Shown: in pieces, positions 47,095 through 54,888 of the stretch
Position numbering within the stretch: the stretch's first letter is position 1
How the letters are laid out: every line of letters begins with the position of its first letter
NCBI RefSeq assembly: GCF_049537155.1
Contig: NZ_JBMVQZ010000002.1
Location: 365,310-429,309, forward strand
Origin: Limisphaera sp049537155
GTDB lineage: Bacteria > Verrucomicrobiota > Verrucomicrobiia > Limisphaerales > Limisphaeraceae
Reading direction: 5' to 3'
DNA: 64,000 nt
The notes under the pieces: model-generated
Database searches by the model: none
What the model saw: only the letters and a program-made list of their open reading frames with translations
What the model was told of the DNA's origin: nothing
Position numbers and translations under genes: made by a program

Positions 47095-47640
47095 ATGAAA
47101 CCGAGACTTTACCAGAAATACATCGAAGAGGTCGTCCCCGCGCTGCGGGAGAAGTACGGCTACACCAATCCGCACCAGATCCCGCGGCTGGTGAAGATCG
47201 TGGTCAACATGGGCGTCAGTGCGGAGCTGGAAAAGACGGCCGTGGACGACGCGGCGCGTGACCTGGCATTGATCACCGGCCGCAAGCCGGCCATCAACCG
47301 CGCCCGCCACAGCGTGGCCAACTTCAAGCTGCGCAAGGGGCAGCCCATCGGTTGCCGGGTCACCCTCCGCCGCGAGGTCATGTACGAGTTCCTTGATCGC
47401 CTGGTCTCGGCCGCCCTGCCGCGCATCCGTGATTTCCGCGGGTTGTCGCCCCGCAGCTTCGACGGCCGCGGCAATTACACGTTCGGGATCGCCGACCAGA
47501 CGATCTTTCCCGAGATTGATCTCGACAAGATCAAGCGCCACCAGGGCATGGACATCACGTTTGTGACCTCGGCCCGGACGGACGCTGAGGCTTACGATCT
47601 GTTGCGGCTGCTGGGGATGCCCTTTGCGGCCGGCCGCTGA
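47095..47640 (+). CDS. rplE: 50S ribosomal protein L5
   Basis: The 181-residue protein has LVKIVVNMGVSAELEKTAVDDAARDLALITGRKP and RIRDFRGLSPRSFDGRGNYTFGIADQTIFPEIDLDKI. It binds 5S rRNA. It follows rplX by 39 bp. Confidence 0.97.
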   Translation: MKPRLYQKYIEEVVPALREKYGYTNPHQIPRLVKIVVNMGVSAELEKTAVDDAARDLALITGRKPAINRARHSVANFKLRKGQPIGCRVTLRREVMYEFLDRLVSAALPRIRDFRGLSPRSFDGRGNYTFGIADQTIFPEIDLDKIKRHQGMDITFVTSARTDAEAYDLLRLLGMPFAAGR

Positions 47641-47682
47641 CCGGCCCGTGCACGGTGAATTCGACAGCAAGAGTGCTTTGTT

Positions 47683-47952
47683 ATGGCCAAGAAATCGTGG
47701 ATTGAACGAAACAAGCGGAAGATGGCGACGGTGCAGAAATACGCCGCCCTGCGTGCCGAGCTGAAGGCCAAGCACGACTACGCGGGGCTGGCCAGGCTGC
47801 CCCGGGACGCCAGCCCGGTGCGGGTGGTCAACCGCTGTTCCGTCACCGGGCGCCGCCGCGGGTACATCCGGAAGTTCGGCCTTTCCCGGCTCACCTTCCG
47901 GGAGGCGGCCCTGAACGGGTTGATTCCGGGAGTGATCAAGGCCAGCTGGTAA
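47683..47952 (+). CDS. rpsN: 30S ribosomal protein S14, zinc-free type
   Basis: The 89-residue protein reads MAKKSWIERNKRKM...NRCSVTGRRRGYIRKFGLSR...GVIKASW. It is the long form without the CxxC...CxxC zinc knot, with only one Cys. Confidence 0.96.
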   Translation: MAKKSWIERNKRKMATVQKYAALRAELKAKHDYAGLARLPRDASPVRVVNRCSVTGRRRGYIRKFGLSRLTFREAALNGLIPGVIKASW

Positions 47953-47958
47953 TGCCCT

Positions 47959-48342
47959 ATGGATCCCATTGCTGACATGCTGACCCGCATTCGGAACGGC
48001 GCACGCGCGCTGCATCCGGTGGTCGAAGTCCCTCATTCGCGGCTGAAGGAAAGCATCGCCGCGGTCATGAAGAAGGAAGGTTTTCTGGCCGACTGGTCCG
48101 TGGTCGGCGACAAGGTCAAGACCCTCCGGCTCCATTTGAAGTACCGGGGGAAACGCTGTGTCATCGAGGGATTGCAGCGAGTAAGCAAACCCGGGCTGCG
48201 CCGTTACGTCGGGGCCCGGGAGATCCCGCGCGTCCGCGGCGGGCTTGGGGTGGCCATCCTCTCCACCTCGGAGGGCGTGATGACCGGTTACGAGGCCCGA
48301 CGCAAGAACCTCGGTGGAGAACTGCTCTGCTACGTCTGGTAG
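47959..48342 (+). CDS. rpsH: 30S ribosomal protein S8
   Basis: The 127-residue protein starts MDPIADMLTRIRNGARALH and has the end GVAILSTSEGVMTGYEARRKNLGGELLCYVW. This is standard S8. It is a known translational regulator of the spc operon in E. coli; whether it acts so here is unknown. Confidence 0.97.
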   Translation: MDPIADMLTRIRNGARALHPVVEVPHSRLKESIAAVMKKEGFLADWSVVGDKVKTLRLHLKYRGKRCVIEGLQRVSKPGLRRYVGAREIPRVRGGLGVAILSTSEGVMTGYEARRKNLGGELLCYVW

Positions 48343-48349
48343 GTGGCTT

Positions 48350-48886
48350 ATGTCGCGTCTAGGTAAACTGCCGGTCCCGATCCCGCCCAAGGTCAAGGTT
48401 CAACTGGACGGGCGGACCCTGACGGCGGAAGGTCCCAAGGGCAAACTGACCCTGGAACTGCCGCCGCTGACATCGGCGCGTGTGGACGGGAACCGGATCC
48501 TGGTGGAACGTCAGGCCGAGACCAAGCAGGCCAGGGCGATGCACGGGTTGGGGCGGTCGCTGGTGTACAACCTGGTCCAGGGCGTGGCCGAAGGGTATCG
48601 CAAGCGGCTGGAAATCCACGGCGTCGGCTTCCGCGCATCCGTCCAAGGGAACACCCTGACCCTGAACCTGGGGTATTCGCATCCGGTGGTCTACCAGGCA
48701 CCCGAAGGGGTCAAGATCACCGTGGAGGAGAACACCAGGATCGTGGTGGAGGGCCCCGACAAGCAGAAGGTCGGACAGGTGGCCGCCCAGATCCGCAGCT
48801 TTTACCCGCCCGAACCCTACAAGGGCAAGGGCATCCGTTACGAGGGCGAACAGATCATCCGCAAGGAGGGCAAGGCCGTTCAATAG
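48350..48886 (+). CDS. rplF: 50S ribosomal protein L6
   Basis: The 178-residue protein starts MSRLGKLPVPIPPKVKVQLDGRTL and has the end PEPYKGKGIRYEGEQIIRKEGKAVQ. ATG 48350 is seven bases after rpsH. The longer in-frame start (48314) lies inside rpsH and was rejected. Confidence 0.97.
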   Translation: MSRLGKLPVPIPPKVKVQLDGRTLTAEGPKGKLTLELPPLTSARVDGNRILVERQAETKQARAMHGLGRSLVYNLVQGVAEGYRKRLEIHGVGFRASVQGNTLTLNLGYSHPVVYQAPEGVKITVEENTRIVVEGPDKQKVGQVAAQIRSFYPPEPYKGKGIRYEGEQIIRKEGKAVQ

Positions 48887-48925
48887 CGGTCACCCTCGGG
48901 TTCACGGCCATACCGTGACGCAACC

Positions 48926-49324
48926 ATGAGAGTCGAAGTCAAACACGAACGGGCCCGGAAACGGCACTGGCGGGTGCGGAAGAAGGTGTTCGGCACATCG
49001 GAACGCCCCCGCATGAGCGTTTGTTTCACCAACAAGCACATTTACGTCCAGTTCATTGACGACACCAAGGGGGTCACCCTGGCATCGGTCTCCACATTGA
49101 GCCGATCGGTGCCCGACCAGGAGAAGCTGGGCGCCAACGTCCGGAGCGCGCGGATCATCGGGCGTTTGGCGGCCGAGGCTGCGCTGGCCAAGGGGATCCG
49201 CAAAGTGGTCTTTGACCGGGGATCCGCCCGCTACCACTGGTCCATGGGCGAGGACGGCCAGCCCGTCTACGGAAAGGTGGCCGCGCTGGCCATGGCCGCC
49301 CGGGAAGCGGGTCTGGAGTTCTGA
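48926..49324 (+). CDS. rplR: 50S ribosomal protein L18
   Basis: The 132-residue protein has RHWRVRKKVFGTSERPRMSVCFTNKHIYVQFIDD and IRKVVFDRGSARYHWSM...VAALAMAAREAGLEF. It helps 5S rRNA join the large subunit. It follows rplF by 39 bp. Confidence 0.96.
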   Translation: MRVEVKHERARKRHWRVRKKVFGTSERPRMSVCFTNKHIYVQFIDDTKGVTLASVSTLSRSVPDQEKLGANVRSARIIGRLAAEAALAKGIRKVVFDRGSARYHWSMGEDGQPVYGKVAALAMAAREAGLEF

Positions 49325-49341
49325 ACCAACGGAGGATTGCC

Positions 49342-49998
49342 GTGGCTGACATCGAACCGCAACTGCAGGAGGAAGTGACCAACGGTGCCGAAGAGGCGCG
49401 CGAGGAGGAACGGCCGTCCCGCGGCGGCCGCCGGGCCATCGCAGAAGCGCCCGCCCTGACTTTCAGCACCACCGAGGAACCCGAGTTGATGGAGAAGGTC
49501 ATCTTCATCAACCGGTCGGCCAAGGTGGTCAAGGGCGGCCGGCGTTTCTCGTTCAGCGCCCTGGTGGTGGCCGGCGATCGGAAGGGACGGGTGGGGCTCG
49601 GCCTGGGCAAGGCCGGCGAGGTGGCCGATGCCATCCGGCGCGGGGGCGATATCGCCAAGGCCAACATGGTGCCGGTGGCTCTGTTGGGGCCGACCATCCC
49701 CCACGAGGTGGTCTGCCGGTTCGACGGTGCGGAGGTCCTGCTGAAACCGGCCTCCCAGGGCACCGGCGTCATCGCCGGGCGCACCGTCCGCGCCGTGTTG
49801 GAAGCGGCCGGCGTGCGCGACGTCCTCAGCAAATCGATGGGATCGCGCAACCCGATCAACGTGGCCCAGGCCACCTTGAAGGCCCTGCAACAACTCCGGT
49901 TGCCGGACGAGATTTTCCAGGAACGCGGTCTGGACCGCCGCCGCAAATCGGCCGGGGCGGCTGGCGGCACCAGCGAATCTGTGAGCACGGCCACTTGA
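49342..49998 (+). CDS. rpsE: 30S ribosomal protein S5 with acidic N-terminal extension
   Basis: The 218-residue protein from a GTG start has a canonical S5 core (EKVIFINRSAKVVKGGRRFSFSALVV, GLGKAGEVADAIRRG, GSRNPINVAQATLKAL). The first 48 residues are an extra, Glu-rich, mostly disordered stretch (EEAREEERPSRGGRRAIAEAP). A C-terminal tail of about 15 residues is also present. GGAGG precedes the GTG. Confidence 0.95.
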   Translation: MADIEPQLQEEVTNGAEEAREEERPSRGGRRAIAEAPALTFSTTEEPELMEKVIFINRSAKVVKGGRRFSFSALVVAGDRKGRVGLGLGKAGEVADAIRRGGDIAKANMVPVALLGPTIPHEVVCRFDGAEVLLKPASQGTGVIAGRTVRAVLEAAGVRDVLSKSMGSRNPINVAQATLKALQQLRLPDEIFQERGLDRRRKSAGAAGGTSESVSTAT

Positions 49999-50002
49999 GC
50001 TT

Positions 50003-50482
50003 ATGCGACTGCACGATTTGAAACCCCGACCGGGGGCCAAGCACCGTCGGAAACGACTCGGAATCGGCGAATCCAGCGGCCACGGCAAGACCAGCGGCCG
50101 CGGGGGCAAAGGGCAGACGGCCCGGTCCGGCTCGTCCATCCGTCCGGGATTCGAAGGCGGTCAGATGCCGCTGATCCGCCGGATCCCCAAGCGGGGATTC
50201 AACAACCGGCGGTTTGCCACCCGTTACATTCCGGTCAACGTGGAGGCCCTCAACCGGTTCGAGGACGACACCGTGGTGGACGAGGCGCTGCTGCGCCGGA
50301 CCGGCCTGGCCAACGGCCCTGCCGACGGCATCAAGATCCTGGGCAGAGGCGAGCTGACCCGGCGATTGATCGTCCGGGCCCACGCCTTTAGTGCTTCGGC
50401 CCGGGCCCAAATCGAGGCCAAGGGAGGCCGCTGTGAGGTGGTGCCGCCGGGCGGCGCCGCGGATGCGGCTCCGGCTGCCTGA
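50003..50482 (+). CDS. rplO: 50S ribosomal protein L15
   Basis: The 159-residue protein starts MRLHDLKPRPGAKHRRKRLGIGESSGHGKTSGRGGKGQTAR and has GGQMPLIRRIPKRGFNN. It starts 4 bp after rpsE, so there is no room for rpmD (L30), which normally lies here. Confidence 0.97.
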   Translation: MRLHDLKPRPGAKHRRKRLGIGESSGHGKTSGRGGKGQTARSGSSIRPGFEGGQMPLIRRIPKRGFNNRRFATRYIPVNVEALNRFEDDTVVDEALLRRTGLANGPADGIKILGRGELTRRLIVRAHAFSASARAQIEAKGGRCEVVPPGGAADAAPAA

Positions 50483-50496
50483 CCGTTTTGCCCGCC

Positions 50497-51891
50497 ATGC
50501 TCGCCAGCATCGCCCAGACCTTCAGCAACTGCTTCCGCATCCCGGAACTCAAGTCCCGGATCCTCTTCACCCTGGGGCTTTTGGCGATCTGCCGGTTGAC
50601 CGCCTACATCCACTGTCCCGGGTTGGACGGCAACACCCTGGCGGAGTTTTTCCGTCAGGCCGCCGAGCGGAATGCGGGCGGGGGTGTCCTGGGATTGTAC
50701 AGCCTTTTCACCGGTGGGGCGCTGGAGAACTGCGCCATCGGCGCCCTGGGGATCATGCCCTACATCAGCGCGACCATCATCATCCAGTTGATGACGGCGG
50801 TGATCCCCCGGCTCAGCAAGCTGGCCAGAGAAGAGGGCGGCCGGACCAAGCTCATCCAGTACGGCCGCTACCTGACCGTCGTGCTGTGCCTGGGACAGGG
50901 ATTCGTCATGGCACTCGGTTGGGAACATCCCGAGAAGATCTTCGGCGAAGGGATCGGCCGGCTGGTCCTGTACGAGGACACTCCTCTGCAGATCTGGTGG
51001 TACCGGATCCAAACCACGTTGATTCTGACCACCGGCACGATGCTTCTGATGTGGTTGGGCGAGCAGATCACCGACCGCGGCATCGGCAACGGTGTCTCGC
51101 TGGTCATCACCATCGGCATCCTGGCCCGCCTGCCGGCGGCGTTCATTTCGCTGAAGGACATGTTTTTCCCGGGGGAGGGGCTCGAGCCCAGGGCGAACAT
51201 CGGGGATGCCGTGGTGCTGTTGGTGCTGCTTGTGGCGGTGATTGCGGGCATCATCGCCGTCACCCAGGCGCAACGCAAGATCCCGGTCCAGTACGCCCAG
51301 CGCGCCGTGGGCCGGAAAGTCTACGCCGGCGGCACCTCCTTCCTGCCGTTGCGGGTCAACTACTCCGGTGTGATGCCCATCATTTTTGCCCAGGCCGTTC
51401 TGATGTTCCCCGAGCAGATCTTCAGCCGGTTGGGTCAGCTCTATGACGTGAAATTGTTTCGGGACCTGGCTGCCAGCCTGGGGCATGGCGGGGGGCTCTA
51501 CCTGGTACTCTACTCGCTGATGATCCTGTTCTTCTCCTACTTCTGGGTTGCCACCCAGTTCAATGAACTGCAGATCGCCGATGACCTGAAGAAACACGGC
51601 GGCTACATCCCCGGGGTGCGTCCCGGAACGGCCACCAGCGAGTACCTGCACAACGCCATGCACCGGATCACGCTGGCCGGCGCGGTTTTCCTGGTCATCA
51701 TCGCCGTGATTCCCGAGCTGCTTTACAGCCGGATGGAGGTCCCCTACGCGGTGGCGACCTTTTTCGGCGGGACCAGTCTGCTGATCACCGTCGGGGTCAT
51801 GCTGGACACCATGCGGCAGGTGGAAACCCACTTGCTGATGCGGCATTATGATGGATTTTTGAAGAAGGGCCGCATCCGGGGCCGCTTCTGA
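50497..51891 (+). CDS. secY: Preprotein translocase subunit SecY
   Basis: The 464-residue protein has ten membrane helices and the signatures ALGIMPYISATIIIQLMTAVIPRL, QRKIPVQYAQRAVGRKVYAGGTSFLPLRVNYSGVMPIIFAQ, ADDLKKHGGYIPGVRPG and DTMRQVETHLLMRHYDGFLKKG. It is the channel of the Sec export system. ATG 50497 is preferred to a TTG three codons earlier. Confidence 0.97.
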   Translation: MLASIAQTFSNCFRIPELKSRILFTLGLLAICRLTAYIHCPGLDGNTLAEFFRQAAERNAGGGVLGLYSLFTGGALENCAIGALGIMPYISATIIIQLMTAVIPRLSKLAREEGGRTKLIQYGRYLTVVLCLGQGFVMALGWEHPEKIFGEGIGRLVLYEDTPLQIWWYRIQTTLILTTGTMLLMWLGEQITDRGIGNGVSLVITIGILARLPAAFISLKDMFFPGEGLEPRANIGDAVVLLVLLVAVIAGIIAVTQAQRKIPVQYAQRAVGRKVYAGGTSFLPLRVNYSGVMPIIFAQAVLMFPEQIFSRLGQLYDVKLFRDLAASLGHGGGLYLVLYSLMILFFSYFWVATQFNELQIADDLKKHGGYIPGVRPGTATSEYLHNAMHRITLAGAVFLVIIAVIPELLYSRMEVPYAVATFFGGTSLLITVGVMLDTMRQVETHLLMRHYDGFLKKGRIRGRF

Positions 51892-51951
51892 GGATGGCGG
51901 AACGGCCGGCCCCGGCCCGGAAGGGCCCGGAGCGGCCGGGGCGATGCAGCC

Positions 51952-52728
51952 ATGATCATTCTCAAGACCGAGCGCGATTTGGAAGCCATGCGACCCGCCT
52001 GCCGGGTCGCGGGGCTGGTGTTGCGCGAAACGGCCGCCTTCATCCGGCCGGGCATCACGACCCGGGAGGTGGAGGAATTTGCCGCCGAACGGATGAAGCA
52101 TTACGGGGCGCGCAGCGCGTTCCTGGGCTACCGGAAGTATCCGTGTCACATCTGCATTTCGGTGAACAACGAGGTGGTGCACGGATTGGCCGGACCGCGC
52201 CGGCTGGAATTTGGTGACATCGTCAGCCTGGACGTGGGCGTCTATTACCGCGGTTTTGTCGGGGACACGGCGGTGACCGTGCCGGTGGGCGGCTGCAGCG
52301 CCGAGGCGCAGCGGCTGCTGGACGTGACCCGGCAGGCCCTGTGGGAGGGCATCGCCCGGGCGGTTCCCGGCAACCGGGTGGTGGACATCTCGCGTGCCAT
52401 CCAGGAATACGTGGAGCGTCACGGATTCAGTGTCGTCCGCGAGTTCGTCGGCCACGGGGTGGGCCGCAGTGTGCACGAACAGCCCGAGGTGCCCAACTTC
52501 GTGGACGGGAAACCGTCTCCCAAGCTCCGGCCGGGGATGACGCTGGCAATCGAGCCCATGGTCAACGCCGGTGGACCGGAGATCCAGGTGCTCAATGATG
52601 GCTGGACAGCGGTGACCAAAGATGGTTCACTGTCCGCTCACTTCGAGCACACCGTGCTGATCACCGAGGGCGAGCCCGAGGTCCTGACATGCACGGACGA
52701 GGACAATGGACGGTGGACGCCGAGGTGA
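51952..52728 (+). CDS. map: Methionine aminopeptidase, type I
   Basis: The 258-residue protein has all five metal ligands: D94, D105, H168, E201 and E232, plus H77 (NEVVHGL). It starts directly at the catalytic fold (MIILKTERDLEAMRPACRVAG). It removes the first Met from new proteins. adk, common between secY and map, is missing here. It overlaps infA by 40 bp, which is unusual. Confidence 0.96.
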   Translation: MIILKTERDLEAMRPACRVAGLVLRETAAFIRPGITTREVEEFAAERMKHYGARSAFLGYRKYPCHICISVNNEVVHGLAGPRRLEFGDIVSLDVGVYYRGFVGDTAVTVPVGGCSAEAQRLLDVTRQALWEGIARAVPGNRVVDISRAIQEYVERHGFSVVREFVGHGVGRSVHEQPEVPNFVDGKPSPKLRPGMTLAIEPMVNAGGPEIQVLNDGWTAVTKDGSLSAHFEHTVLITEGEPEVLTCTDEDNGRWTPR

Positions 52729-52922
52729 AAGAGGCGCTGGCGCCGGGCGTGTATCGCGCGCGGCTGCCCAACGGGCACGAGCTGGTGGCTTTCGTACGGG
52801 GCCGGGCCCGGCTGCGGGCGCCCGTGTGGAAGCCCGGTGACCGCATCCGGGTGACGGTCACGGCGTACGATTTGTCGTCCGGCTGTATCGAGTGGGAAGA
52901 AGCGAAGGAACGAACGTTATGA
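52689..52922 (+). CDS. infA: Translation initiation factor IF-1, divergent
   Basis: The 77-residue protein aligns to IF-1 by the OB-fold pattern VDAEVKEALAPGVYRARLPNGHELVAFVRGRARLRAPVWKPGDRIRVTVTAYDLSSGCIEW. Typical IF-1 has H(I/V)SGKMR...RIRPGDxVxVELSPYDLxxGRI; here the segment reads FVRGRARLRAP. ATG 52689 lies within the end of map (40-bp overlap); GTG 52713 would start later. The position between map and rpmJ supports the call. Confidence 0.85.
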   Translation: MHGRGQWTVDAEVKEALAPGVYRARLPNGHELVAFVRGRARLRAPVWKPGDRIRVTVTAYDLSSGCIEWEEAKERTL

Positions 52923-53032
52923 AGGTGAGAGCATCTGTCCGACGGCTTTGCGAGCACTGCAAGGTGGTGCGCCGCAAGGGCGTGATCCGTATCATTTGCA
53001 AGAACCCGCGCCACAAACAGCGCCAGGGCTGA
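52919..53032 (+). CDS. rpmJ: 50S ribosomal protein L36, zinc-binding form
   Basis: This 37-residue protein is too short for routine ORF calling. It reads MKVRASVRRLCEHCKVVRRKG and has zinc ligands C11, C14, C27 and H32. The ATG overlaps the infA stop (ATGA). Confidence 0.96.
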   Translation: MKVRASVRRLCEHCKVVRRKGVIRIICKNPRHKQRQG

Positions 53033-53080
53033 AGTGTCGCGCCGGGTTGACCGAACCCACGAGCCGAAGGAACTGTCGCC

Positions 53081-53476
53081 ATGCCACGTATCATCGGAGT
53101 CGAAATCCCGGGCAACAAACCGATCGAGATTGCCCTGCGATACATCTACGGGATCGGGCCCACGTTGGCCAAGGAGATCTGCGAACGGGCCCAGATCGAT
53201 CCGCACATCCGGGCCAAGGACCTGACCGAACAGCAGATTTCCCAGATCGTCCATGCCATTCAGGAAGGGGGGTACGTGATCGAGGGTGATCTGCGGCGTG
53301 AGATCGGTCTGAATCTGAAACGGCTGCAGGCCATCAAATGTTACCGCGGCTTGCGCCACATCCGTGGCCTGCCCGTCCGCGGCCAACGCACCCAGACCAA
53401 CGCCCGCACGCGCAAGGGTCCCCGCAAGACCGTGGGCGTGCAGCGCAACCCGCATGCGAAGAAGGGCATCCATTAA
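53081..53476 (+). CDS. rpsM: 30S ribosomal protein S13
   Basis: The 131-residue protein starts MPRIIGVEIPGNKPIEIALRYIYGIGPTLA and has GLRHIRGLPVRGQRTQTNARTRKGPRKT. This is canonical S13. It lies 48 bp after rpmJ. Confidence 0.97.
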   Translation: MPRIIGVEIPGNKPIEIALRYIYGIGPTLAKEICERAQIDPHIRAKDLTEQQISQIVHAIQEGGYVIEGDLRREIGLNLKRLQAIKCYRGLRHIRGLPVRGQRTQTNARTRKGPRKTVGVQRNPHAKKGIH

Positions 53477-53501
53477 CCGGTTCTGATTGGAAGACGTCCC
53501 T

Positions 53502-54143
53502 ATGGCTGAAGCGAATCCCACTCCCGCACCCGAACCGCAGCCCCAACCGGCCGCGGCCGCCGAGGCCAAGCCGGAAAAGGCGCAGCCGGCCGAGAAGGCC
53601 GGGAAGGCAGAAAAGGCTGAGAAACCTGCCAGGGCTGCCAAGACCAAGACGGCCAAGGCCGCCAAGCCGGCCAAGGAGAGCAAGGCTGAGGGCGGTGAAT
53701 CGGCCGGGGCCACGGCGGCCACGGCACCCACGGCCGAGGAACTGTTGGCCGACGAGATGGCCGGCAAGAAGATCATCAAGGCCAAGGGTTCCAAGAACAT
53801 CACCAGCGGCGTGGCCCACATTCTGGCCACGTTCAACAACACCATCGTCAGCATCACCGACATGCAGGGCAACGTGATCGGCTGGTCCAGCGCCGGCCGG
53901 GTGGGCTTCAAAGGTTCGCGCAAGAGCACGGCCTACGCCGCCCAATTGGTGGCCCAGGACGCCGCGCGCCGTGCCATGGCCCACGGCATGCGCGAGGTGG
54001 AGGTCCGCGTGAAGGGGCCGGGTTCCGGTCGGGAGGCGGCCATCCGGGCGCTGCAGGCCATCGGCCTGGAGATTACGGTGATCAAGGACGTCACGCCGGT
54101 CCCCCACAACGGGTGCCGGCCGCGCAAGAAACGCAGAGTCTGA
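53502..54143 (+). CDS. rpsK: 30S ribosomal protein S11 with long Ala/Lys/Glu-rich N-terminal extension
   Basis: The C-terminal 130 residues are canonical S11 (KKIIKAKGSKNITSGVAHILATFNNTIVSITD, GFKGSRKSTAYAAQLVAQ, GCRPRKKRRV). Before that lies an extension of about 87 residues made of Ala, Lys, Pro and Glu (EAKPEKAQPAEKAGKAEKAE, KTKTAKAAKPAKESKAEG). The whole is 213 residues instead of about 130. The stretch is in frame, has no stop, and ATG 53502 is the only good start, so it seems translated. It resembles histone H1-like tails. Confidence 0.95.
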   Translation: MAEANPTPAPEPQPQPAAAAEAKPEKAQPAEKAGKAEKAEKPARAAKTKTAKAAKPAKESKAEGGESAGATAATAPTAEELLADEMAGKKIIKAKGSKNITSGVAHILATFNNTIVSITDMQGNVIGWSSAGRVGFKGSRKSTAYAAQLVAQDAARRAMAHGMREVEVRVKGPGSGREAAIRALQAIGLEITVIKDVTPVPHNGCRPRKKRRV

Positions 54144-54170
54144 AGACTTTCATCCGTCAGGTTTTCGCTT

Positions 54171-54782
54171 ATGGCTCGTTATACCGGCCCGCGTGTTCGT
54201 ATCAGTCGCCGATTTGGCATACCGATCTTCGGCGATTCGAAGTATCTGGAACGGCGCAACTACCCGCCCGGTGTCCACGGCCCCAAGGCGGCGCGTCGGA
54301 AACTGACCGACTACGCGCTGGGGTTGATGGAGAAGCAGAAGCTCCGTTATTACTACGGCCTCCAGGAACGGCAGTTCCGGCGCGTGTACGAGCAGGCGTT
54401 GCGTCGCCGCGGCGTGACCGGCGAGACCATGCTCCGGATCCTGGAGATGCGTCTGGACAACGTGGTTTACCGGCTCGGTTTTGCCCCCACGCGACCTGCC
54501 GCGCGGCAGATGGTCACGCACGGGCACATCCGTGTGAACGGCCGGAAGGTGACGATCCCGTCCTATGCGGTCAAGGTGGGTGACGTCATCGAGCCGAAGG
54601 ACTCGGACGTATCCCGCCAGCTGGTCAACCGCGGGTTGGAGAGCTCGACCAGCCGGCCCGTGCCGGACTGGGTGTCGGTCAACCGCGACGCCCTGCGCGG
54701 CGTGGTGATGCGGGTGCCCACGCGCGACGAGATCCAGCCCATTGCCAACGAGCAGGCCGTGGTGGAATTTTACTCCCGCTGA
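54171..54782 (+). CDS. rpsD: 30S ribosomal protein S4, zinc-free type
   Basis: The 203-residue protein reads MARYTGPRVRISRRFGIPIFG...YPPGVHGPKA...RLDNVVYRLGFAPTRPAARQMVTHGHIRVNGRKV. It has no Cys cluster in the N-terminal part, unlike the zinc form. It lies 27 bp after rpsK. Confidence 0.97.
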   Translation: MARYTGPRVRISRRFGIPIFGDSKYLERRNYPPGVHGPKAARRKLTDYALGLMEKQKLRYYYGLQERQFRRVYEQALRRRGVTGETMLRILEMRLDNVVYRLGFAPTRPAARQMVTHGHIRVNGRKVTIPSYAVKVGDVIEPKDSDVSRQLVNRGLESSTSRPVPDWVSVNRDALRGVVMRVPTRDEIQPIANEQAVVEFYSR

Positions 54783-54813
54783 ACCTGAACCCGGCTTCGC
54801 GGGTGCGGAGCCA

Positions 54814-54871
54814 TGCAATTATATGGGCCCGGTCCTGCGCGGGAGCAGGGTCGGGTCAGGTTAAAATTGCA
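54814..54871 (+). promoter_or_regulatory. Nested stem-loop in the rpsD-rpoA gap
   Basis: The outer arms TGCAATT (54814-54820) and AATTGCA (54865-54871) are complementary. Inside is a second stem CCTGC (54834-54838) with GCAGG (54845-54849). The structure sits in a 106-bp gap that interrupts an otherwise tightly packed cluster, right before the rpoA ribosome binding site AAGGA. It could be an mRNA processing site or a regulatory structure. Confidence 0.4.
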
Positions 54872-54888
54872 CGAAAGGAATCGAATCC

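Noticed and set aside
44593..48396. Minus-strand ORF of 1267 codons across the ribosomal genes
   Set aside because: It lies entirely opposite canonical ribosomal protein genes and has no family features; a GC-rich antisense shadow.
49998..50003. A possible rpmD (L30) between rpsE and rplO
   Set aside because: Only 4 bases separate the two genes.
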